From contig DATFWQ010000243.1 in the NCBI GenBank assembly GCA_035259145.1, positions 1 through 19,392 of the forward strand: a DNA stretch of 19,392 nt, in the 5' to 3' direction. This stretch comes from CF-161 sp035259145. Lineage in GTDB: Bacteria; Chloroflexota; Dormibacteria; Dormibacterales; Dormibacteraceae. Below the pieces are notes generated by a model. The model ran no database searches. It was not told the origin of the DNA and was given only the letters and a program-made list of their open reading frames with translations. The stretch's first letter is position 1, and each line of letters starts with the position of its first letter. The translations under genes and the position numbers were made by a program. Positions 14,210 through 19,392 of this stretch are shown here, in pieces.

Positions 14210-15340
14210 TCAGGGGCGCGTGGTCGCGACAGAGAGCGAGACCTTCAGCCCGTCGAACTCGGCGAGGCGCTGGGCTTCTGCCTCGAGCTCGGTCATCTGC
14301 CAGCCCAAGAGCGGCCGGATCGACTCCACGGCGAGCTCCAGTCCGGACCTGACTTCCCTGCCTTCCCAGACTCCCGCCACGAGACCGTCGACGAGCAGCA
14401 CCTGGAGCCCGGCCGCGCCTTCGAACCTACCGTGCGCGTGGGCCCGCAGCAGGTGCTGGACCGTCGCCGGAGCGATCCTGGTGATCGGCCCCGAGCCCAG
14501 GATGTAGCAGTCGTACCTGGGGAGGAGCCGCATGGTCGCGAGGGTGCTCGGGTCTTCCGCATCGACATCGCCGGTGGGGACCCAGGCCTGGGCGCCTTCG
14601 ACCGCCAACGGCTGCAGCTCGCTGCCAAGGGCTGCGACGCACTCGCGTGCCTGGCCGATTGGGACGCGCAGCCACCGCGCGAGGTCGGCGGAGGTGGCTG
14701 GGCCATAGGCAGAGAAGAAGCGGCGGACGAGCTCGCGGAGGGCTGTCTCGCCATCGACCTTCCGCCAGCGGCTGGCCTGGTGGTCTGGTCGGACAAAGGT
14801 CGAGGTGCTGCCCTGAGGAGGCCCGTAGGCCAGCACCCCTGCGTAGCTGGCGGCCAGCGACAGCTGTCCCAAAGTGGGGTCGAAGGCATCGAAGACCCAG
14901 GAGCCGACGCGCGCCCGCAGATCCTCGGCGAGTTCGCGACGGTTCAGCCGGCGCCCTTCGAGGATGTCAGCGATGCCGCCGAACAGCCGCTCCGCGCGAT
15001 CGGCGTCGAGTCCGAAGCGCGTGAACCAGCCGGCTCCGCCGAGCAGCTGGCGCATGGCGCTGTGATAGAGAGGCAGCTCCTCGGTGCGCAGCAGGTGCGC
15101 GGTGTCCCGCATGGCATACGTGCGCGTGAGCGTCCGCTCCTCATCGACCAGGCGCCGAACCCGAGCCCGGCTCAGTCCCTCGGTTCGGACAGCGAGGCAG
15201 AGCTCAGCTGCCGGCACCTGCGCTTGCACTCCGCACACGGAGCCGACGACATGGAGGACGTCGTCGGCTGGACTCCGAACCAGCAGGTGGCTGCGCCGGA
15301 GGCGGCGACAGATCACCTGCTCCCACGACCAGGTAGCCAC
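14210..15340 (-). CDS. HTH_42 winged-helix protein, AlkZ-like DNA glycosylase
   Basis: This 376-residue protein belongs to the HTH_42 (formerly DUF1006) family, whose characterised members AlkZ and YcaQ are DNA glycosylases that excise bulky alkylated bases and unhook interstrand crosslinks. The sequence begins with the family helix (WEQVICRRLRRSHLL) and shows Gln39-Ala40-Gln41 in GVQAQVPAAE, which matches the catalytic Q-x-Q motif of AlkZ-type enzymes. Family segments further on are RTYAMRDTAHLL (93-104 region), SADLARWLRVPIG and a C-terminal DGLVAGVWEGREV. The start is GTG, 11 bases after the VOC gene stop, with no clear Shine-Dalgarno, so it depends on coupling. It is the last gene of a MarR-led operon. 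Function as a repair or toxin-resistance enzyme is inferred from the motif. Confidence 0.82.
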   Translation of the reverse strand: MATWSWEQVICRRLRRSHLLVRSPADDVLHVVGSVCGVQAQVPAAELCLAVRTEGLSRARVRRLVDEERTLTRTYAMRDTAHLLRTEELPLYHSAMRQLLGGAGWFTRFGLDADRAERLFGGIADILEGRRLNRRELAEDLRARVGSWVFDAFDPTLGQLSLAASYAGVLAYGPPQGSTSTFVRPDHQASRWRKVDGETALRELVRRFFSAYGPATSADLARWLRVPIGQARECVAALGSELQPLAVEGAQAWVPTGDVDAEDPSTLATMRLLPRYDCYILGSGPITRIAPATVQHLLRAHAHGRFEGAAGLQVLLVDGLVAGVWEGREVRSGLELAVESIRPLLGWQMTELEAEAQRLAEFDGLKVSLSVATTRP

Positions 15341-15351
15341 GGGAGAGCTGC

Positions 15352-15795
15352 TCAGTCCCCGACCGCCGGCTTCTCGGGTCGATCGGACCCCGAATGGGAC
15401 CGAGGTCGCCCTCGCTCCGGAGCCTTCGTGTAGTCAGTCAGCCCGATGACGTTTCCCCAGGGATCGGCGAACTCGACAGTCCAGCCAGTTCCGACCTCGA
15501 ATGGCTCTGCGAGCAGCTGCACACCGCGGGCGCGTAGTTCCGCGGCCGCCTGCCGTGCATCCGCCACCTCGAGCCAGAGCCGCGGCGAATCGCGCGGTTC
15601 TCGCTCGGGCTGATCGCGGGCGCTGACGAAGAGCCCCGGCTCCTCCGGGCCGAGCCTGAAGCCGGCGATTCCCATGCCGGGCACCTGGAACTTCACGGGC
15701 AGGCCGAGCCTCTGGCCATAAAACTCGAGAGCGGCTTCGAGCTCGCCGACCGCGAACAGGGCGTTGTCGACGCCGAGGACTTCGAGGGCGTTCAT
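15352..15795 (-). CDS. VOC-family (glyoxalase/bleomycin-resistance fold) protein
   Basis: This small soluble protein of 147 residues contains one vicinal-oxygen-chelate domain, about residues 5-125. The paired beta-alpha-beta-beta-beta modules are seen as DNALFAVGELEAALEFYGQRLGL and LWLEVADARQAAAELRARGV, ending in the typical EFADPWGNVIGL. The charged tail after residue 127 looks disordered. Members are metal-dependent lyases or dioxygenases, or metal-free drug-binding proteins. The metal ligands of this one are not obvious, so I do not assign a reaction. It overlaps the upstream TfoX-C gene by four bases (ATGA) and precedes the AlkZ-like gene by 11 bases. A drug-binding or detoxification role would fit that operon, but this is inference. 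Confidence 0.85.
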   Translation of the reverse strand: MNALEVLGVDNALFAVGELEAALEFYGQRLGLPVKFQVPGMGIAGFRLGPEEPGLFVSARDQPEREPRDSPRLWLEVADARQAAAELRARGVQLLAEPFEVGTGWTVEFADPWGNVIGLTDYTKAPERGRPRSHSGSDRPEKPAVGD

Positions 15796-16064
15796 CTGCG
15801 CCGGCGCTCCGCAGCGTAGGCGCTCAGCACCGTTCGGTCGGCCTGCCGGATCGACATCCAGCGCACGCCACGAATCGCGCCCTCCAGGGCAAGAAGCGAG
15901 CTGGCGCAGTCGCGCTCAGGATTGACGTCTCTGAGCTTTGCCCACGCGGCCTTTGCGCCCAGCCGGCGCAGCTGATCAGCCGTCTGTACGCCCGCGGCGC
16001 GCAGCTCTCGAGCCAGCTCGGGGCCGACGTTGGGCAGTTCCTCGAGGTCGTTCGCGGTTTTCAT
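15792..16064 (-). CDS. TfoX C-terminal-domain / helix-hairpin-helix protein
   Basis: This 90-residue protein consists only of the TfoX C-terminal (HhH-like) domain. The family pattern is ELPNVGPELARELRAAGV (helix-hairpin-helix), then LRRLGAKAAWAKLRDVNP, then LLALEGAIRGVRWMSI. It lacks the TfoX N-terminal domain found in competence regulators. Such stand-alone versions are common and mostly uncharacterised, and the hairpin suggests nucleic-acid or protein binding. I chose the ATG at 16064 because AAGGAG lies eight bases upstream; a GTG nine bases earlier would lie on top of that ribosome site. The ATG overlaps the MarR stop as ATGA, and its own stop overlaps the VOC start the same way, so three genes are translationally coupled. 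Confidence 0.85.
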   Translation of the reverse strand: MKTANDLEELPNVGPELARELRAAGVQTADQLRRLGAKAAWAKLRDVNPERDCASSLLALEGAIRGVRWMSIRQADRTVLSAYAAERRRR

Positions 16065-16507
16065 GTGGACCACTCCTTCAAACCAAAAAGCTCGACCGCA
16101 TCCTCGAAAGCAGCCGCCAGGCGGCGGAGGCGGTCACGGTCGGCTGGCTGATAGCGGAGCCGGACGGGGCCCGCAAGCGGCGCCGCAGCCAGCAGCTGGC
16201 GGCCTCTGGAGGTAGGCTCGACCAGCCGCTTGCGGCGGTCGTCCGGACTGGATCGCCGGTCGACCAGACCCATGCGGGCCAGCCGGTCGATGAGCTGACC
16301 CAGGGTGGCCGGGTGCATGGCCAGGCTCTGACGCAGCTCGGCCAGCGTGACCGGTCGCTCGGAGAGGATTCGGAGCATGGCCAGCTGTACTCCCGTCACC
16401 CCGTGGCGTTCCCTCAGGTCCCGGTTGAAGCGCACGAAGGCTTGATCGAGCCGCAGCCAGCTGCGGATCGCCGCCAGCTGGGCACCGCCACGGTCGCCCG
16501 ATTCCAC
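16061..16507 (-). CDS. MarR-family transcriptional regulator
   Basis: This 148-residue winged-helix regulator usually binds DNA as a dimer and is released by phenolic or drug-like ligands or oxidation. Visible parts are an N-terminal dimerisation helix (residues 12-33), the helix-turn-helix (TLAELRQSLAMHPATLGQLI, about 54-73), and the wing with the family signature LVDRRSSPDDRRKRLVEPTSRG (about 81-102), including the D-x-R-x4 pattern. There is no Cys that would suggest an oxidation switch. The start is GTG at 16507. The AT-rich sequence TAATAT ends four bases before it, so the mRNA is probably leaderless, and the promoter overlaps an inverted repeat that could be its own operator. It leads the TfoX-C/VOC/AlkZ-like operon. 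Confidence 0.9.
   Translation of the reverse strand: MESGDRGGAQLAAIRSWLRLDQAFVRFNRDLRERHGVTGVQLAMLRILSERPVTLAELRQSLAMHPATLGQLIDRLARMGLVDRRSSPDDRRKRLVEPTSRGRQLLAAAPLAGPVRLRYQPADRDRLRRLAAAFEDAVELFGLKEWST
16073..16078 (-). promoter_or_regulatory. Ribosome binding site of the TfoX-C gene
   Basis: AAGGAG (minus strand) is eight bases before the ATG at 16064 and inside the end of the MarR gene. It decides the start against the GTG at 16073. Confidence 0.65.
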
Positions 16508-16511
16508 GTAG

Positions 16512-16529
16512 ATATTATGTGACCAATAA
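16512..16529 (-). promoter_or_regulatory. MarR operon promoter and possible operator
   Basis: On the minus strand TAATAT lies four bases upstream of the MarR GTG, a near-consensus -10 element. A partly overlapping inverted repeat, TTAT-N7-ATAA (16515-16529), could let MarR block its own promoter. The region is notably AT-rich against its surroundings. The 139-base gap to the divergent oxidoreductase gene contains no other clear signal. Confidence 0.45.
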
Positions 16530-16646
16530 GACTTAAGAGCAAGTGTCGTAACGCCGGCCGGATGCGGTCAAGCGCCTGTGGCACTGTAAGAGTGGCGATG
16601 GTCGGATTCCGCACGCGGCCCGGAAGGCCCTGCCACGGATAGCAGG

Positions 16647-18242
16647 ATGCGCGACGTCGTGGTGATCGGCGCCGGCCACAATGGACTCGTCGCCGCCGCC
16701 CTGCTTGCTCGAGCTGGACTGTCCGTCGAGGTCCTTGAGCGTGCAGCGGCGGTTGGCGGCGCTTGCCGGACGGAGACGCCCTTCCCACGCGCGCCCCGGC
16801 TGCGCGCCTCTACGGGTGCGTACTTGCTGGGCCTGATGCCCCCTGAGCTTCTGGCGGCGCTCGACCTCGACCTGCCACTGGTCCGCAGGGACCCTCACTA
16901 CTTCCTGCCCAGTCTCGACGGCCGGTACCTGCTGCTCGGCGCCGATCCTGTCGGCGTGCGGGATCAGTTCACCAGGTTCTTCACAGAGCGGGATTGGCAG
17001 GCAAATGAGGAGCTGGGTGCCGAGCTCGCAGCCCTGCGAGACGACCTCGCACCCTCCTGGCTGTCCGAACCGGGGACGGTAGAGGAAACCGCGGAACGAT
17101 ATATCCGCCCCGGGCTGCGCGAAACGTTCTTACAGCTCGTCAGGGGCTCGGTGATCGACTACCTGTCCAGGTTTGGCTTTGCAAGCGAGCAGCTCGTCGC
17201 GATGTACGCGGTCACGGACGGGATGCCGGGTCTCAGCGGGTCCCCCTGGAGGGCCGGCAGCGGCCACAACCTGCTCGTTCACAGCATGTGCCGGCTGCCT
17301 GGGGCCGACGGCACATGGATGGTTGTGCGTGGGGGCATGGGCACCGTGACTCAGGCCATCGCCACGAGCGCCCTTACTGCCGGAGCGACGATTCGGAGCG
17401 GGGTTGCCGTAGAGCGGATCATGGTCGACGGCGGGGTCGCAACCGGCGTTGTCAGCCAGGGCGGCGAGCAGGTTCGGGCGCAGGTTGTCCTGGTGGCGGC
17501 AGATCCCTTCCGGCTTCCGGCGCTGCTCGGTGACGCCTGTCCAGACGAGCTTCGCAGCCGGATCCAGGGCTACGTCGAGCGGTCCCTCGGCCAGACCATG
17601 AAGGTCAACCTGGCCCTCGCCGGCCTGCCCCGGTTCGCCGCGCTGCCCGAGCCGAGAGGCCAGCACTCCACCACCGTGCATCTGCTCCCGGAGGCTGCCT
17701 CTGATGGCAGCGTGCTGACAGCGCTGCGGACTGCTTTCGACGCGGCCGACGACGGGCTTCTCGACCCGCTGCCACCGATCGAGTGGTACCTGCACTCGCT
17801 GCTCGACCCCTCGCTGCAGGACGAGGCGGGACGCCACTCGTCGGCGTTCTTCGTCCAGGGCGTGCCTCACACCCCGGCAGGCTCCACATGGGAGGCGGAA
17901 AAGGGCAGGTACGTCGAGCGGCTGCTGTCCTTCGCCGAGCGGTACGCCCCCGGTCTCCAGGCCCTGGTTGCAGATGTGCACGCGCTCACTCCGCCAGAGA
18001 TCGAGGGCCACTTCGGCATAACGCACGGCAACATTCACCACGTCGACAATGCCATCGCGTTCGCGGACCGGATGCCGTACCGGGTCGGTGTCGACGGCGT
18101 CTACGCGGGCGCTGCGGGCTGCCACCCGGCGGGGAGCGTGATCGGCTGCGCGGGCCACAACGCGGCGTCAGCCATCCTCGCCGACCTCGGACTCCGGGCT
18201 CGTCAGGCCGCCTCCGACGTTTCGCATGGCGGTGAGTTATGA
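16647..18242 (+). CDS. FAD-dependent oxidoreductase, PYROXD2/phytoene-desaturase-like
   Basis: This is a flavoprotein of the amine-oxidase/CrtI-like superfamily, 531 residues, the usual length of PYROXD2-type proteins. The N-terminal Rossmann motif is VVVIGAGHNGLVAAALLARA (GxGxxG at 8-13), with the ribose-binding Glu31 in VLERAAAVGGACRTE. A middle segment reads VRGGMGTVTQAIA (about 230). The C-terminal FAD-closing motif is GVYAGAAGCHPAGSVIGCAGHNAA (near 490-515, given here by its ends GVYAGAAG and GHNAA). Substrates of this group in bacteria are mostly unknown. Carotenoid desaturation is possible, but no crtB or other carotenoid gene is nearby, so I do not call it crtI. It stands alone between divergent MarR and convergent ACT genes. 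Confidence 0.87.
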   Translation: MRDVVVIGAGHNGLVAAALLARAGLSVEVLERAAAVGGACRTETPFPRAPRLRASTGAYLLGLMPPELLAALDLDLPLVRRDPHYFLPSLDGRYLLLGADPVGVRDQFTRFFTERDWQANEELGAELAALRDDLAPSWLSEPGTVEETAERYIRPGLRETFLQLVRGSVIDYLSRFGFASEQLVAMYAVTDGMPGLSGSPWRAGSGHNLLVHSMCRLPGADGTWMVVRGGMGTVTQAIATSALTAGATIRSGVAVERIMVDGGVATGVVSQGGEQVRAQVVLVAADPFRLPALLGDACPDELRSRIQGYVERSLGQTMKVNLALAGLPRFAALPEPRGQHSTTVHLLPEAASDGSVLTALRTAFDAADDGLLDPLPPIEWYLHSLLDPSLQDEAGRHSSAFFVQGVPHTPAGSTWEAEKGRYVERLLSFAERYAPGLQALVADVHALTPPEIEGHFGITHGNIHHVDNAIAFADRMPYRVGVDGVYAGAAGCHPAGSVIGCAGHNAASAILADLGLRARQAASDVSHGGEL

Positions 18243-18270
18243 GGTCGGGGTCAAGGAAGGCCGACGGCGC

Positions 18271-18305
18271 CGGCAGCGGCGCTCCCAGCTGCGATACGGC
18301 TGCCG
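18271..18305. terminator. Possible shared hairpin between convergent genes
   Basis: CGGCAGC (18271-18277) and GCTGCCG (18299-18305) form a seven-base stem with a 21-base loop in the 70-base gap between the oxidoreductase stop and the ACT-gene stop. There is no T-run, so terminator activity is uncertain. Confidence 0.25.
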
Positions 18306-18312
18306 CTTCCGC

Positions 18313-18726
18313 TCAGGTCCTCAGCAAGCCGGCCGCCCGCTCGTAGTCGGTGGGACGGACCCACAGGATCATCCCGTAGCGCCCTGATCCGGCACTCGTC
18401 GCCGCCGCGGCTGTGATGTTGATGCTTGCTTCAGCGAGCCTCGCCGTCGTGTCAGTCACGGCTCCCACACGGTCGTCACCCTGGATGAGAAAGGCCCACT
18501 TCGCTTCGCTGAGCGTCAGGCCGGCCCGCTCGGCCGCCTGACGCAAAGTGGCAGAGTCTTCCGGTACGAGGTCTATCTGGGACTGCCCACCACCGGCCGG
18601 GAATCCGAGGTAGGCGAGCAGGTTTACACCGCCCTCCTTCAATGTAGCCAGGATCCGGGTGCCTTCGCCTGGCCTGTCGGGCACGGTCACGTAGTAGTAC
18701 TCGACGCGTCGCACGCTGTCAGCCAT
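18313..18726 (-). CDS. Stand-alone ACT-domain protein
   Basis: This 137-residue protein appears to hold two ACT modules, roughly residues 8-68 (YYYVTVPDRPGEGTRILATL) and 75-135 (WAFLIQGDDRVGAVTDTTA, then ASINITAAAAT). ACT domains bind amino acids or related small ligands and regulate enzymes, so this may be a free regulatory subunit or sensor. No partner enzyme is adjacent. The start is well fixed: ATG at 18726 with a perfect AGGAGG six bases upstream. The frame remains open far upstream, but that part lacks family similarity and an alternative ribosome site. The 205-base divergent gap upstream is described separately. Confidence 0.85.
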   Translation of the reverse strand: MADSVRRVEYYYVTVPDRPGEGTRILATLKEGGVNLLAYLGFPAGGGQSQIDLVPEDSATLRQAAERAGLTLSEAKWAFLIQGDDRVGAVTDTTARLAEASINITAAAATSAGSGRYGMILWVRPTDYERAAGLLRT

Positions 18727-18732
18727 TACAGT

Positions 18733-18738
18733 CCTCCT
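18733..18738 (-). promoter_or_regulatory. Strong ribosome binding site of the ACT gene
   Basis: AGGAGG (minus strand) lies six bases before the ATG at 18726, the strongest Shine-Dalgarno in the window. It fixes the start of the ACT protein within a much longer open frame. Confidence 0.75.
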
Positions 18739-18837
18739 GGAGCCCGCCCCTTCCAGCGCGGGGACACCCAACATGTCGATTGTTTCCGACGCCACCTGCT
18801 TCCTTGCCCTTCGTGTGCTCTCATAAGCCCACGCGGA

Positions 18838-18893
18838 GCGCCACCATGCCCGTCCAAGCCTACCTGCCAGACCACGCTTTACTCCGGTGGCGC
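18838..18893. repeat. Eight-base inverted repeat in the divergent intergenic region
   Basis: GCGCCACC (18838-18845) and GGTGGCGC (18886-18893) are perfect inverted copies 40 bases apart, within the 205-base gap between the ACT gene and the last ORF. They could be paired regulator half-sites or chance in GC-rich DNA. Nothing else in this gap is convincing apart from a TTGACA at 18905-18910. Confidence 0.35.
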
Positions 18894-18919
18894 CACGCGA
18901 ACCATTGACATGTAGGACC

Positions 18920-18925
18920 GATACT
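18920..18925 (+). promoter_or_regulatory. Candidate -10 element of the last ORF
   Basis: GATACT lies six bases before the ATG at 18932, which would place the transcript start on the ATG. The TTGACA at 18905 is too close to serve as its -35 element. Confidence 0.25.
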
Positions 18926-18931
18926 TGTGCG

Positions 18932-19392
18932 ATGGAGGAGCTGTTCGAGCTGCTGACAGGCCTGGTCAGCCCGTTCGACTGGCTCCTGGGCTTGTTCGGC
19001 AACGGAGGTCCGACCGGAGACCCCACCGGAGACCCCACCGAGAATGGCCCCGCGGTCGCCGAGCTGCAAAAGGCGATAGCGCGAGAGAACCGCAGGCGGA
19101 AGGTGGCCCAGCTGGCTGGCCTGGAGTCCGATCGCCGCGCCGGCCGCCTGTCCCTCGCCGAGTTCCGCAGGCGCTACGCCGGGCTGGCTCGGGGGGAGCC
19201 GTCAGATGACCCGGCACAGTCCGGACCCTACGGGCCGAACACGGAGGCGTTGAAGGGCTTTATCGACCGGGTCCGGGCCATGGACCGGGCACAGTGGGAT
19301 CTGGCCGAGGCGCACCTCCGCAACCTGCACGCGAACTCGGTCGTGCGCAAGGCGCTGCTCCCACGCTACCGTTCGGCGCTGGACGCCGCGGC
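18932..19392 (+). CDS. Uncharacterised protein, truncated by the window end
   Basis: The frame is open from this ATG to the last base, giving 153 complete codons with no stop, so the C-terminus is missing. I do not recognise the family. The protein starts with a short amphipathic or hydrophobic stretch (LTGLVSPFDWLLGLFG, residues 8-23), too short and interrupted for a confident membrane helix. A small GDPTGDPT repeat near 32-39 follows, encoded by a duplicated 12-base unit. After that come highly charged helical segments (about 48-90 and 112-150) rich in Arg, Glu, Ala and Leu that could form a coiled coil. There is no Shine-Dalgarno; GATACT six bases upstream fits a leaderless mRNA. The codon pattern (G/C third positions) supports a real gene. 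Confidence 0.65.
   Translation, partial: MEELFELLTGLVSPFDWLLGLFGNGGPTGDPTGDPTENGPAVAELQKAIARENRRRKVAQLAGLESDRRAGRLSLAEFRRRYAGLARGEPSDDPAQSGPYGPNTEALKGFIDRVRAMDRAQWDLAEAHLRNLHANSVVRKALLPRYRSALDAA

Noticed and set aside
14015..15433. A 472-codon plus-strand open frame opposite the HTH_42 gene
   Set aside because: It is longer than the real gene but lacks any domain, while the minus strand gives a full HTH_42 protein in an operon.
16647..18242. Naming the oxidoreductase crtI
   Set aside because: It shares the fold, but length and motifs fit the PYROXD2-like group and no carotenoid gene is adjacent.
18727..19038. Extension of the ACT protein by up to about 104 N-terminal residues
   Set aside because: The perfect AGGAGG before ATG 18726 marks the start, and the upstream translation is not ACT-like and overlaps the divergent ORF.

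Overview
The window is about 19.4 kb of GC-rich bacterial chromosome. It holds 18 protein-coding genes, which fill nearly all of it, and no gene-free stretch exceeds about 210 bases. I saw no rRNA, tRNA, CRISPR array, transposase or phage gene. High GC, frequent GTG/TTG starts, -10-like hexamers lying directly on start codons (suggesting leaderless mRNAs), and the gene mix (ECF sigma/anti-sigma, PAS-GAF kinase, Qng1, HTH_42 protein) suggest a soil-type Chloroflexota, Dormibacterota or Actinomycetota lineage. That assignment is an inference from style, not from a marker gene.

Layout. (1) 1-1682, plus strand: an MFS exporter overlapping a two-CBS-domain protein. (2) 1691-6981, minus strand: a signalling and transport block, in transcription order PAS-GAF histidine kinase, ECF sigma factor, membrane anti-sigma factor, ABC ATPase, ABC permease. 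(3) 7093-11775: a putative queuosine-salvage neighbourhood. On the minus strand an EVE-domain protein overlaps a Qng1 (DUF2419) queuosine-nucleotide glycosidase. Divergent from them on the plus strand are an APC-family permease with a C-terminal USP-like domain and a tRNA-guanine transglycosylase. (4) 11986-14166, plus strand: a protein with a long proline-rich N-terminus and a C-terminal GNAT acetyltransferase region. (5) 14210-16507, minus strand: a tightly coupled operon of MarR regulator, TfoX-C/HhH protein, VOC protein and AlkZ-like (HTH_42) protein. (6) 16647-18242, plus strand: a PYROXD2/phytoene-desaturase-like FAD oxidoreductase. (7) 18313-18726, minus strand: an ACT-domain protein. 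(8) 18932 to the window end, plus strand: an unidentified ORF that runs off the edge.

How the genes may work together. Qng1 releases queuine from queuosine nucleotide/nucleoside, and TGT inserts a 7-deazaguanine base into tRNA. Their placement around one divergent promoter region, with a permease and a modified-base-reader-type EVE protein and with no preQ1 synthesis or QueA/QueG gene in the window, points to a salvage-only route. The TGT is unusual: it has a roughly 24-residue insertion after the DSGGFQ motif and substitutions at residues that shape the base pocket. The MarR-AlkZ-like operon looks like a regulated genotoxin or alkylation response. The ECF/anti-sigma/ABC block looks like an envelope-stress or compound-export response.
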